A stretch of 64,000 nucleotides of DNA from Tubiluchus corallicola (GCA_030141605.1 JAQGDQ010000038.1:797802-861801); one strand, 5' to 3'; counted from the stretch's first letter, positions 1 through 12,475 are shown. The notes: a model not told the origin generated them from the letters alone. Numbers and translations: made by a program.

Positions 1-2260
1 CTTTTTAAAGGCATCCAATTTAATATAAAAAAAACCTTTGTTGCCCAGCGAATGTTCACGCATCCTAAGCCAATAGAAAGACAGAGAAGCCTCCATTTGT
101 AACACGACGTAAAATTAAGCAATACATAAAATTGTGGATATAGCCATATGCAGGAAATGCATGATGTCTAATGTTTCTGCAAAACACAGAGAAAAAAGAA
201 AACAAACAAACAAATATACAGCATCAAATTTAATATAAAAGAAACCTCTGAAGCTCAGATACATTCATGAGTCCAACGACAGTGGCAAGACAGAAAAGTC
301 TTCATTTGTAACATGATGTTGAAGCTTGTGCACTATACAAAAATGTGGATGGTGTGGCCATACAGGAAACATACGATGTCTAATACTTCTGCAAAACACA
401 GACAATAACAAAAAGAGAAAGAGGAAGTCGTATCACATCAATTAAATGCAAAAAAAGAAATCTATGAGGTATGGCTAGGTCGGCCAAGTTAATATTCAAG
501 GTGAGTCCAACAGTGACCAATAGACTAGACGAATCTTTAGAAAAGTGGAACTTTGTAGACGTTTTTTCTAAGTCAGCAACACAGCTAGTCTTATCAATTT
601 GACTAGGTTGAATCAAAAAAACTGTTGTGCCAACTTGGAAAATTAGCAGAAAAGTGTCAAAATGTAAGGAAACAAAATGGCTACAAACCAAAAGACATTC
701 AAAGAAAATTAAAATTTATAGGCAATTATGAGACATGTCCCAAAGTAGTTGGATACCCAAGAATCCATTTCTCTTATTGGATTATTTCAAAATGACCACC
801 AGACAAATGCCCATCATGCAATTATTTTTATTAATTCCACCTGAAGAATTTAAAAATCTGCTATTAAGCCCCAAAAAAGATGCAAAGTGACTTTAACAGT
901 CCAATAAGCAAAAACAAAATGGCCACCAGGCTCATAGCATATCATGACACAGTCTAGGTGAATGATGAAAAACTTGCTCATTTTGCACAAAACTTATGAA
1001 ACTTTGCACAAGCCAATTAAATTTACATATGCGGCTAATCGAAAATCAACGAATATGGCTGCCGTTTTAAGATGACCAAAGGCGGCGGTTGTTTTTCTCT
1101 GGATTGTTTAAGACACTCTGCATTTTTTAATGGTCGAATTAGTAAAAATAATTTGCCCTTTGTTTTGTAATAAACTTTTAGGCGAAATCGTTAATATGAT
1201 TACATGATCGGTGTAGTTTTGTTTCTCGTGGTGGCCATTTTACCCTGGAACATATATCATAAATGCCTGTTAATATTAATTTTCTACGAATTTCTTTTGA
1301 TTTATGTAGTTTGTACAACGATTGGTGGCCATTTTGATTTCGATTTTTTGACCCCTTTCTGCTAATTTTTTGAACTGGCAACAGTTTTTTGCGGTTTCAT
1401 AGTCAAACTGATAAGACTGGCCACATTTATCACTTTTGTAAAAAAAATGACCCGGAACGTAGGAGCGCCTTTTCAGGATCTTTTCAGGATTTTCTTCCAG
1501 TCTGCAGACAGAAAAGCCTTCACTTGAAATAGGATGTTAAACCTTGCATAAGGCAAAAAACGTGGATGGCTTCCCTTTTGTGCAGGCATGATGTCTAATG
1601 TTTCTGCAAAATATAGACAAAAAAAAGAAAAACAAATGTCATACCACAATGTCAAATTTAATATAAAAAGGAACCTTTCAATCTCGGCTAATCTTCATGA
1701 GTCCAAGGACAAAGCAAGACAGAAACGCCTTCATTTGTAACACAATGTCAGAGCTTGTGCAAGGCATAAAAGTGTAAACGAATGCCCAATGCAGAAAACA
1801 CACGATGTCTAATGCTTCTGCAAAACACAGACGAGAAAAAAGAAAAACAAAATTTAATGTAAAAAAGAAACCTACAAAGCTTGGCTAGGTCAGTCAAGGT
1901 AATATTTAGATTGAGTGCAAGAGCGACTATAGCGAGCAGCCTTCACTTGAAACAGGGTGTCGAACCTTGTGCAATGCACGACAACATAGATGGCTGCCCT
2001 GTGCAGAAAATGCATGTTTAGTGCTTCTGCAAAACACAGACATCAAAAAAGAAAAAAATGTCATATTATGGCAGGAAATTCAGAATGATTTCTGCAGCTT
2101 AGCTATATCAGTCAAGATAATAGTTACGACGAGCTCCAAGACAGTGACAAGACAGAAAAGCCTTCATTTCAAATACAATGAAAAATTATTTAGTCACTAA
2201 GCGCTTGTCCTTCTGACCACCTCAGCCATTTTGAACCATTCTGCACTGGATTCCTAAGTG
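1..2260. repeat. Decayed tandem array of ~205-bp units
   Basis: A unit recurs about every 205 bases at the left edge. Its landmarks are 'aatttaatataaaa', 'gacagaaaagccttcattt', 'gtggatggctgcc', 'gatgtctaatg' and 'cttctgcaaaacacaga'. The 'tctgcaaaacacaga' landmark ends near 190, 402, 1610, 1830 and 2040, and a more decayed version is near 2275. The middle (about 560-1470) is unrelated or too decayed to align by eye. A stray unit lies near 4105-4165. No coding frame runs through the units. It may be a satellite or the repeated part of a larger element; the left end runs out of the window. Confidence 0.7.
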
Positions 2261-5200
2261 CTTTTGGGTTTTATCTGCAAAACATCCAAAAAGAAAAATA
2301 TCCCATGCAGCCAAAAAACTTGTAAAATAATAAATGATCAGTTTTTTTGTCAACAAATATTAGATATACTGGTCTATCCTGTACACAACCAAAATACATT
2401 ACACATCCATGACTGGCACAATTTCCATCTCTCACTTGGAAGTTTGCGTTTACCTGTTTCTTATTGTTCTCTATACGGAATATAACCATCTGGAAAAACG
2501 AGAAAAGTAGCAAATAACTGTCAAAAAACTGTGTGCAGATAATGAAATAAGTTCCATCAGCCCAGTTACTTTCACAAAGCAAATTTCACAGACACATAAA
2601 TTGATATACCCGCCTGTATAATTCCAGCTGCCACAGATATGTGATTGTGCTAAGACTTTACTTGTCAGTGTGTCCCAGTATCATGCCTAAGTGACGCATT
2701 TAGTATGTCTTAACGATACAAAAGTGAGAATAGCATTCTTCATTCTAGAAACAGTCTAGAAAACACAAAACACAGAACACAAAACATATGCAAATCAGTC
2801 TGCGCAGAGGAACATCTATGCCAGTCTTGTTACTGACCTGGTATCAGAAAATGATATTATACTAAAGGACATTTCGCTTGAAATATTGCACAAGTAGCAA
2901 AATAATATCCAAATTTATCTACCTAGAGCATTATAGACATTCACACTCTCTAAGAATAAATAACACTCAATAGGGATAAATGTCAAGACTTGCACAAAAT
3001 AAACCTGAAATTTCGCAAACATCAGTTAGAAATTATAACAAAATATCTGAGTACTTCTTCTCAAGAATGTGATATGATTTCGTGCATTGCATATTAGTTT
3101 CGATCAGGTACAATACATCTAGTCAGTAATGTCACGCAACTAATTAAGAATTACGTGCAAATAACGATCTAACATTAAATATTGGACATCTTTCTCTACT
3201 TTCCTTATTTTAATCAACTTATTTTGTTATTTTATTTTATTATCATTATATTTATTATTTTATTTTTATTTACTAAGTTTAAGGTACCATAATAAACAGC
3301 TAATATTCGGAAAGGGTTTAAGGCAGGGTACCATAATAAACAGCTAATATTCGGAAAAGGTTTAATGAAGGTTTGTCCTGTTAGCAAATCAGTAATTACA
3401 TTTGTATTTATTACTAATGCATGTATGATTGTAATGTTTTCTTCAAATAAAATAATGTCTGAATAAATAAAGAGTAACTCAACTACATGTACTTCTGTAA
3501 TAGCAACATTAATCTTCAGACACTAAGTTTTTGAAGCAATATTCAACCAAAAAGGAAAATGGGAAAATTCAAAATTATTAAATCGAAGACTTTGATATGT
3601 ATGTCCAAGAGCTGAAAAACTGTTATAACATCCAGTTCTTCATGATTATGATCACTTTCAGTTATCCTATAAAGGCTCAATGGCAGCAAAACTTTTCACA
3701 TGAAGCCTGGAGACCTAGGTTGTGATGATGAAGATACTGTATGATTAACACTGAAACTAAGAATGCAAAAATTGTAAATTCAAAAATGTAGTTTCTAACT
3801 TGTATGCCATTAGTTACTATTAAATTAAGACAGGAAGTGTCAGACTGCGAGGAAGCCAGTATTATCGTACAATAAAACCATTTATTGGCCGAAGGAAATG
3901 GTATTATCTGCTTAATAACATAAATAATTTTACAAGTGATTTTTAAGGCAAAGGCGAGTTTTAAGCTTTTCAAATTTCCTTTTTCACTTATAAAATTCAG
4001 TCTTAAAAAATTGAAGTTGATTTAATCAGTCAACTAATTTAGTAAAAAAGCTCTTACATTGTTATAAAAACCACGGCTACTCAGTGAAACTATACAAGAC
4101 TGACCAAGACATAAATATGGCTGCCCAAGAGACAAGCGTAGCACTTCTACAAAACACAGAAACAAATAAAGTAGTAAGTCATCACTATCATAAAATGTAA
4201 AAAAATTTCAGCTGAGGCTAGTTTTGTAAACAATAAAATACATCTAACTTCAGGAAAATTTATGAAACTAAAAGAAAGCCTTTCCTTGAGGAAAAATTTC
4301 CACAATCTAGATACAGATAATAATTCATGATTATGTTCTTTCCAGCATTTGTGTAAATCAAATAGTTTAGCAATATTGCACCTGCAACAGCATGACGGTT
4401 TGTAAGCATGTTCATTTTATCTGCAAAAGACTCACAAAAACCCATATAGTGTTGTAAATTTTTAGATTCTTATGTGTTTTGGCATCATTGTTATAGTTTT
4501 TTAGATTCTGGTAGAAGAAATAAATCATTTTCAGATGTAGATAATTTGCAACAAAAATTTCATGATTCCATGAAGAAAGAGATCGTGCCGAACAACTCAA
4601 CTGATTTACCTCTCCCGAATTGATCTATTCATACTGCTTGAACTGTATTGAAGCTAATGCATTATAAACGGTATTATAAACGAGGGATTTTAATTTCTCG
4701 ACAAAGTGTCAACCACTTTAAATTGCATAATTCAGCCAAATGTGTGCTTGCATATTGTGCCAAACAATAGTAGGACTGCCTATTTAATGGATTTTATTAG
4801 GCTGTTCAAGCATTTATAAACATTGGTATTTTTAAATCAGCAGAATGTACAACACAAGCAGCATGATAACTGACTCAATAACTGTAGCAAATTAAAAGAT
4901 CTTTTATCAAGCAAATATGCACCACAAAATTAATTCAAAACATTAGTAGTGAAAACAGCTAGCTAGGTACAATAATAGTAAGCACTCAAAGTTTGAGAAA
5001 AGTACTAAAATGTAGCTTGGATAAGTGAATAACCAACTAAATTAACAAATTCCCCATCCGTTACACATCCCCATCCCCATAATTTATTTCATCCTATAGA
5101 TTCGCATGTGTAACACACACTAAGCAAAATGAATAGTAGCGTGTAAGTTACATATTAGAGAATATATATTTCTTAAGCTAAAGATTATAGTCAGCAATCA

Positions 5201-5368
5201 CCAAACTTACATAAAATAACACTCAGATCAGTCCTCACAGGCGGCAATAAGCTCAGTTAAGTTAAAAACAGTCTGCAAAACCCAGTCACATGCACCAATT
5301 GGTCAAACGCAGTCACATGAACCACATTTGCTCTTATTACAAAAATTACACACCTACCAAAGTTCTAA
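2261..5368. other. AT-rich gene-free stretch
   Basis: I see no exon with family similarity here. It holds a 38-bp direct duplication at 3283-3364 and one stray 205-bp-type unit near 4105-4165. Later exons of the minus-strand proline-rich gene should lie on this side, but I could not identify one. Confidence 0.4.
3283..3364. repeat. 38-bp direct tandem repeat, period 44
   Basis: The block starting 'ggtaccataataaacagc' occurs at 3283-3320 and again at 3327-3364 with one base different. The near-identity points to a recent local duplication. Confidence 0.85.
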
Positions 5369-5931
5369 TTAAAGGAAAACCAGATGATTGTGTAAATATT
5401 AGTTCAGAATAAAGAATGCTCTAAAATATTGAAAACTACAACAGCTTCTTTTAAATCAAAGCTTAGATTAAATAATAAAAATAATAATTACCTCGGATAC
5501 TCAAATTTCGTTAAACTTTCAAAGCTATATGCGGCTCAGTGAATCTACTAAGATTGGCAGCAGCACCTTTTTGTCGCATACACATGGCCGACAAATAGAA
5601 GGCAGTACCATGATAAGCATGATCATGAACTGCAGTGTTAGTTTCTGACATCATATGATGTAAAGCCCATTTTTCGTGACATCATGCATTTAAGCAGTAC
5701 TGTAACACTTATGCAAATGTGCTTGACGTGCAAAGGAAGATGTCTGCCATTGCAAAAACTGTGGTTAGTTTCTGACGTAAGCAGCTGTGTTCAGTTGCCG
5801 TTAATTAACTTTCTAAGCTAATTATTCAAATATAAGGAACAATTGTTAACTTTTATAGGCAAGAAAATACATATTTTGGACAGTAAATTAAAATGAGATT
5901 GAGTCTAAACAATCGTCCGGTCTTCCTTTAA
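5369..5931 (-). mobile_element. TTAA-flanked MITE, family 1, copy A (reversed)
   Basis: A 563-bp block including TTAA at both edges (5369-5372, 5928-5931). Imperfect terminal inverted repeats start AGGAAAACCAGATGATTG on one side and AGGAAGACCGGACGATTG on the other. Read on the minus strand it matches the copies at 13325-13874 and 24938-25494 over its whole length, including 'gcctataaaagttaac' and 'gggctttacatcatatga'. It has no transposase, so it is non-autonomous. TTAA target duplications are typical of piggyBac-type elements; assigning it to that superfamily is inference, since canonical piggyBac ends begin CCC. Confidence 0.8.
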
Positions 5932-6294
5932 GTAATGTTTCGCCTTGTAAATGTCTGAACACGTGCTAGCAAATTGTTATTGTTTAAAAAACTACTATTT
6001 AAATAAAGAGAAAGATTTCTAAATGAAAATTATCTGTTGTTGCAGTCCATTCTGATTTCTGGTTCCAAGTAAAATTGGTAACAAGAGTTACCTGTTCAAC
6101 TCCTGTAATATATAGAATCTGCAAAATGTAAAATAGAAGCCAAATCCAAAGATATGGCCTACAATTTAAGTGTGAGAGAAGTTTTGCTCTGCTATTACAC
6201 TAAGTGTTTTTCTCTATAATATCATTAAATACATACACCAAAGATTATTAAAAAAACCTAAAAATAATCAGGCAACAAAGTTAACAAATATTAC

Positions 6295-6805
6295 CTGGAT
6301 GATTTTCACCATGTATAAGCTTTGCTAGAGTTGGATCTATTGGAAGTTCAAAAGAAGGCTGCTGCATATTTACAGGTGGTGGTGCTGCAGGTGCTTGCAC
6401 AATAGCAGCACTCACAACTGACTGCATTGGCAGCGGTGGTTGGCTACCAGGTACAACCGATGCTGGTAGTGGAGGCGGTAATCTCGACACTGGGGTACTT
6501 GATGATAGCTGACCCGATGGTGGCTGCGGTCCAGTTGTTGCAGGCGGTGGACAGAAACTCTGCATAGGAAGAGGAGCAGATGGATAGGGTGGAGCCCCGG
6601 TGGGAGGAAGGGATCTGTTGGGATGTCTGACAATAGAAGAGGATAAGTTAGATGCATTGGCATTAGGAGGAGGAGGAGGACCAGGAGCAGGGGGAGGGGG
6701 AGGTGGCATACGTTGGCCAAATGACAGAGTTGGTTGTGACATAGGTGGCGGAGGGGGTGGTTGTCTAGGATGCTGCTGTCCAGGAAAATCTCCTAAACCT
6801 GGAAC
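6295..6805 (-). CDS. Proline-rich gene, exon 2
   Basis: 511 nt, opening in phase 0 and leaving one base for the next exon. It is markedly richer in G and C than its surroundings and stays open on the minus strand. An antisense plus-strand frame reading poly-glycine is a shadow of the proline codons. Confidence 0.7.
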
Positions 6806-8640
6806 CTAAGAAATAAGAAGAATGTTTTAAATGTTAAGCACAGTTCACATGAGTAACTGTCGGATGAATCATTTACACGACTAGATAAAATCGAATGGAG
6901 TCTTGCAGCTTCGATTCAGACCCGACAAAGTTCTATTTTAACTGCTTTGGATTCAATTCAGTTTCCATAGAAAAATGCGAAGCAGTCTTCATAATTCGTG
7001 TAAAGGAATTACTCAGTTTAAGTTGCAAATCTGCAGTCAAATAGTGCTGCTTCAGAACTACTAGTAAATTTCCACCTAAGATTTAAATTATTTTAGTTCA
7101 GTTAGTTTAGTTTAGTAGTAGATCTTCGCTGACGTAGTTCGAGAACTTTGTAATTCATTATTAATGACAATTGATATTAATACTTAAAACATTACTGTGG
7201 CACGTGGAATTGACCGGTAGGAAGATGAAGTATCAAGTGATTTACCAGGCTTGTTGGCCGAAATTGTAGGGTGCCAGGCACGCCACTAGCCGAAGTAGGA
7301 CACTTTCGCTAAACTGCATGTGCAAAATTTGAGGAAAAGCAGTGTCGTACATGGGCAGCCCAAGTAGGGCACTGGCGATTTCTGTCGAGAATAGAGAATT
7401 ATGACATAATAAAACATAAAACTAAATTTGTTTTAGAAAAAAGTAACTTTATAATAATGATGGATAGTCCTTGATAATTTACAAATGTATTTTTTGCAAT
7501 AATATCATCATAATGCTTTAAAGAGAGAAACTATGTAGCGCATAGCTCGCTAGCCCTTTTACTAAGTACAAAACAATTATTTGTCCAAAAGGTAATGAAA
7601 CGGATCACCTGTCTGTGAAGCAAGACAAAATAATAAATGACATACATTAGACAAATGTTGGAATCGCCTAGAAAGCGGGCTTATTTCACTTCAAAAAGAT
7701 TAATATCGAAGCCAAATTTAATAATGGCCATTCTCCTAGCTCAGAATAAAATCCTTTTATTTTATCCATTGCATAATAAATCATTCAACCTGTATTGAGA
7801 CTTTCAATTATTATTATTAAATAAACGAAGACAACGGACACTGCCAGAGTACTGTTAGCAACTCAATTCGCGGGCTAGCCTACGTACGACACGTCCTACT
7901 TGGGCTAGCCTATGTACACCAGTTGTCCTTCGGCTAATGTCCTACTTCTCTCCCAACAGAAGTGTCTTTATATATAAACACAAAAAAATTGTTTCGGAAC
8001 TTTTATTATTTTTTGTGTTTACCACATAGTGTAATACTAGTAATAGATTAATTTATTCACATCCATTAGTACATAAAATCACATTCATTAAAAAAATAAA
8101 AATACAATACAATTACTAGCATACCACATAATTAGCACTTAGTAAGATGTGCAGGAGGACACAGAGCAAAACTACTTGCATGTGTGTCGAATTTAAGAAA
8201 CCTTGTTAATCAATATGTTCAAGTCTTAGTTTTACGAAATAACTTAACATTTGCAGCAGTAACTAATGCCGAACCATTTACAGAAGCAGGCAATGAGTTC
8301 CATATTTGAACAACCACTCATCATGATCAAATAAGAACAACACTCCAAAGATTAACATAACAACATTTAACGGAAAATCGGTATCATCGTGTATTATTAA
8401 TGTATGTTACGTTAATAATATTTAACGTTAATTCCATTAACAAACAAATCAATAAATCACGATACTTACTGGAAATTCTCCATCTTGCGCCAACGCAGAA
8501 GCAGAGAAAAACATTGAACGATGCATATTCATATTTACTGGGCCAATTTTTCTAAATATTAAAAATTCGCGAAACTTCTTCGGATTTCTGACAGAGAAGT
8601 GAACGACTGAAACGTTCACCAGGCGCAACAGCCCGATCAT
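6295..8640 (-). CDS. Proline-rich protein, 5' two coding exons (partial gene)
   Basis: I do not recognise this protein. The first exon (8640-8470, 57 codons) and the second (6805-6295) join in phase 0 to read ...AQDGEFP-VPGLGDFPGQQHP..., followed by poly-proline runs (PPPPPP, PPPPPPAPGPPPPP) and a Pro/Ser/Gln-rich stretch ending PTLAKLIHGENHPG. The donor after the first exon is CCA|GTAAGT, the acceptor before the second is TTCTTAG|GTT, and the donor after the second is CATCCAG|GTAATA in phase 1. The gene therefore continues to the left, but the next exon was not found. Composition suggests a low-complexity scaffold or RNA-processing protein; this is inference. Translation could instead start at a later Met in the first exon (residues 36, 38 or 42), since the first 35 residues look unlike the rest. 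Confidence 0.6.
7271..7965. repeat. Inverted-repeat block, possible MITE, in the intron of the proline-rich gene
   Basis: Short motifs recur in opposite orientation at the two ends. 'agccgaagtaggac' (7288-7301) and 'agcccaagtagggc' (7357-7370) face 'gtcctacttgggct' (7893-7906) and 'gtccttcggcta' (7924-7935). 'gtcgtacatgggc' (7344-7356) faces 'gggctagcctacgtacgac' (7872-7890). The interior is AT-rich with no ORF. Exact ends and target duplications are not clear. Confidence 0.5.
8190..8340 (-). pseudogene. Relic of a non-LTR retrotransposon RT C-terminus
   Basis: The minus strand reads WNSLPASVNGSALVTAANVKLF, broken upstream by frame changes. The WNSLP...F pattern is typical of the last part of CR1/jockey-type reverse transcriptase proteins. 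It is short and decayed. Confidence 0.4.
8470..8640 (-). CDS. Proline-rich gene, exon 1
   Basis: 57 codons from the ATG at 8640-8638, ending in phase 0 at a strong donor (GTAAGT at 8469-8464). The sequence upstream, 8690-8730, is relatively CpG-rich and could be the promoter side. Confidence 0.5.
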
Positions 8641-9344
8641 TTAAATTAAATTCAACTTATTTGCAACCAACATACGGCCACAGTTGACGAACTCAAGCGG
8701 CTGAGCCCCGCGTCGTACACGAGGTGTAGTGGAACATCCAATAGCATAATTACGTAGATCTGGAAGAGCTATAGAAATGAATCTTCAACATAATGATACT
8801 TGAAATGTATACATGGTTATATATTATTATTACATGTGTAAATTTTCATATCATTTGCAAACATCATAATTTTTATAGTAGCACACGTTTTGACTTTGCT
8901 TTACATGTGCTTAGTGGGTTTGGTCAAGCAAAAGAACTAGGGAATATTGTTTGATCAAGAACGTAGATTAAATAAAAAATAATTAAGCTGATTAATCTGC
9001 AATAAAGAAAGTCTTATACGAGTAATAATACTACTGAATAGTGATCGTAATTACTGTAATTCTAGATTTCTGGATAGGCCCTACTTCTCTCCTTGAAATG
9101 AAACGTTGTGAAATTATTCATAAATTGGTGCCCTTCTAGGCTACACCATAGAATAGAATTTTCATACATTTGATACATGTAATATTGCAACATTGAACAT
9201 TGTTATAGTTGTTAGTTAGTAGCAATTAATTTCAATTGGTGGGTATCAATTGTCCAATGACATTACACCCATTCTTCTGTGCATGCTATTTGCATGCTGT
9301 TTCAAACATTTTAATGATAAAGAACATATGGATGAATTGCTGAA

Positions 9345-9871
9345 TAGGGATGAGCATTCTCTACCAGAAAGCGAATTTAAATCGAAGCAAATATGTAACT
9401 TGCAAATTCAAATCGAACCTCAGTGCTTCGAATACGAATCAAAATTGAATTGAGATTGAAAGATTTTCGAACAAGTTTTTGAACCACCAGTAAAAATTAG
9501 TCTTACATTGATCATGCATATATCTCGATTTTGTTCTGCAGTAAAATCACTAATAATTTCATTAAAATTGTGCAAAGAAATGACAGCTAAATTATGTAAT
9601 TGCATGATGTTTCAATCGTTTTAATGATAAAAATATCATTAAAACGATTGAAACATCATGCAATTACATAATTTAGCTGTCATTTCTTTGCACAATTTTA
9701 ATGAAATTATTAGTGATTTTACTGCAGAACACGTGTGATTGAAATGCTAAATTATTCGAATCTACAGTTTTAGGTTCGAATCGTACTCGAACTAGTGCTG
9801 AATTATTTGAATCAATCATTTTAAATTCGATTTGCACGTTTGAACTCAAACGTTTGGTGCTCACCCCTAAT
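9345..9871. mobile_element. hAT-like non-autonomous element with palindromic core
   Basis: The left end reads TAGGGATGAGCA (from about 9346). The reverse complement of the right end reads TAGGGGTGAGCA (to about 9871). Such CAGGG/TAGGG-type ends followed by TGAGC resemble hAT elements. Subterminal regions hold many 'ttcgaat/attcgaa' words in opposite orientation. There is no transposase ORF, and I could not see a clean 8-bp target duplication. The core is the perfect palindrome at 9533-9730. Confidence 0.5.
9533..9730. repeat. Perfect palindrome, 97-bp arms, 4-nt spacer
   Basis: Arms 9533-9629 and 9634-9730 are exact reverse complements when checked base by base, separated by AAAA at 9630-9633. 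As single strands they would form a 97-bp hairpin. The two ORFs crossing it are accidental. It sits in the middle of a hAT-like element. Confidence 0.95.
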
Positions 9872-10229
9872 GGTCTTATCTATGTTAAACATTAAAACCG
9901 CAGAAACCGCATGAATCTGTAGGCTGGTATCAAATAATTAATTACTTGCCAATACTTTTCCTGAATTTTGGACTAAGTTTAACACACTAACTGTGGCCTG
10001 TGGCCACTAGTGGCTCAGATTCTATATGCCAATGTGGTTAACGCTGTTGGGCACTGATTACCGCACTAGCCCGTATACCCGTCAGTGACGATACTAACGG
10101 ATACTTAGTTCATTCCATTTGGACCAAATCGCATGCGGGCTTCAAAATCCAGCAGCAAAAATTTAACCGAATTTAGCTTAGCTTAGTCCTATTTCACTGT
10201 GAAGACACCAAAGAAAATAACGCACGGAA

Positions 10230-10475
10230 TTGCTATCAATAAACCTGAAAAAATTCCAATTTTTTAACGAAATTCATGCAGCAAGAAAATCGTTGTTATT
10301 TTGTGCACCCATTAAAAAACAAGACAGCACAGCGGTGTTGTTGCAACCTTATAAATTGTATTATGAGCATTTGTGGGATGATCGGGAGAAACTTTACAGT
10401 TACATTAGAATAACCCTGGATACTTTCAACGAGTTATTAGCTTTACTGCAGGACTCGAATACAAAGAAGTTGTAA
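10230..10475 (+). pseudogene. Possible PIF/Harbinger transposase N-terminal relic
   Basis: An 81-codon ORF with the segment DDREKLYSYIRITLDTFNEL near residues 50-70. The pattern (acidic residues, then Y-hydrophobic-R-x-(S/T), then TF-x-x-LL) resembles the region before the DDE domain of Harbinger-type transposases. No catalytic DDE region follows, so this would be a truncated relic. The match is from memory of the family pattern only. Confidence 0.35.
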
Positions 10476-12288
10476 AATTCAGAGATTACATTGTCTCTTT
10501 AAGAAGCTCGTAGTAACCTTCCTTTAGGTAACATGAATTTCAATGCATGTCATAACGGTTATTTCTGCTTTTTCTTTAAACAGAAAACGAATGTTATAAT
10601 GATTGAATGCCTTAATAAAACATAAACTCGTTTTCATGTTAATAGCAATATTAATTCCTATTTTTTATGCTGAAGTATGTTAATTGTTGTTAGTTAAATA
10701 AGAAACATAAGAAAGGATTTTCTCCTTGAGGAATGTTCCCTGGGCATCCTCACTGTTAAATGGACCATAGAGATGGAGTCTGTTCTGGTTTGTGCTTGTT
10801 TATTTCATAATAAAATGTCAATATAATTTAAATATAAATTATACATTCTATAAAATAAAATTATTATTAGTTCTGAGGCAGCTCTATTGCAAAATATTAC
10901 GCTACCTAGAGACTTTAAAAAAAGTATTACAAAATGATATAGCAGAAATTATTACTTTTGAAAAGCAAGTTTTTGTCACTTCATGCATACACTTATTTCT
11001 TTATAGCAAACATTGTCCTGAAAAACTCAAAATTTAATTGCTATTACTACTAGCAATACAGTAAACCAGAAAAAGGTACAAATAGCTTGAACTTAATGCA
11101 AATTAAACAAAACTAGACACAAGTTAATAAAAAACTTGAATTTTTTCACTTAACACTTCTTAGAATGATATTTAGGTGCCTCACGAAATTTAACTCCTTC
11201 AGGAACGCGCCGTTCAAATACATGTAGGTCTTATAAAACCTATGACATTTCTGCTACTGTATGAGCACATAAATAGCGAAATAAATACAAATTAGGTACT
11301 GTTCTATTCAGGAGAATATTGGCTATCCAAATGTGCTATTTGTTTAAACATTTATGAGTGACTTAATCGGATAAAATTAAGAACTCCCCTTTAAGGTACC
11401 CAACTTATTATATTGAATAGCTTAGCCTGGTGTACACATGCGTGATCGTACACACTAATTGAAAGTCTGCTTGCTTGGCAGTGCTTGCTACTAGCTGAAA
11501 AGTGTTCCCTATCTTTGCTAACAGTCCAGTCTGCTATTCCAGGAAAAACCAGCCGATCAGGTAAGGGCAAATTAAGGTCGTTTGATATTTTTAAGAATTT
11601 CTTCTGAAATATAAAGTAGATTTCAGGCTAAAGTGTATCAGAGTGATGTGACTGGCTAGTTGAAATTTTCTGCATTAGCCAATTTCGCAAAAGTGATACC
11701 ATACATTATTATGGTGTTAACATTGCAGTTTATTAATTGCAGTATACTGGAAGCTTTTTCAATTTATTCGTTAAAAAATAATTTTTAATTTGTCTAAGGT
11801 AGGCAGATGCATTTCATATATAAGTCTGCATGAAACCCATGGCGTGAGATGTAGAAACCTACAAAATTTATCGAAATTAAGATGACGTAATCGCTGGCTT
11901 AATTTCATGAACCCACGAAAGGAAAATGAAACAAACGCTTATGAATACGGTACTGATGGAGTTAATCATTTCCACAAATCTTCATATTAATTAGTATTTA
12001 AACAAATAATTATAATCTTATTATAATTAAACAAAATTGTTGCAAACACACAATAAATTAAAACATGAAATTTCGAAGTGTTACAGGAAATGCGAAAAAG
12101 TTAAGTTGGGCTGCCCACATACCGCACCTCAATTTTAATGCATGCATAGTAACTGGGCTTACCGCAGCATGCGGCGCCCAACAAACGTGATTCGCTCTTC
12201 GGTTTTCGACGATTCCATAATTTTTGTAACATACCTGGCGAAAAGAGCAGTTATAAAATAAAAGGTTTATTATTTTCAACTACAGACG
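10476..12288. other. AT-rich intergenic stretch upstream of NHP2
   Basis: No exon or repeat that I can recognise. The last few hundred bases before 12289 should contain the NHP2 promoter and 5' UTR. No TATA box or known element stands out there. Confidence 0.4.
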
Positions 12289-12475
12289 ATGGGCAAGGAA
12301 AAGAGGAAGAAATCTGAATCTGGTGACGTTTCGGTTGAGGCTGGTAAAGATGTATCGCTACCCCTTGAAGAAGCAAAGGTGTCTTATTCAGATAAATGCA
12401 AACATGTGTCACCGATTTCACAGCCTTTGTTGTCTAAAAAGTTAGCAAAAAAACTTTATAAAGTGATTAGGAAGG
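12289..12475 (+). CDS. NHP2: NHP2 exon 1
   Basis: 62 codons plus one base. The ATG gives MGKEKRKK, a typical basic start. The donor is AAG-G|GTATGT. An antisense ORF just upstream is not supported. Confidence 0.9.

Noticed and set aside
6600-6809. Glycine-rich plus-strand ORF
   Set aside because: Antisense shadow of the proline codons in the spliced minus-strand exon.
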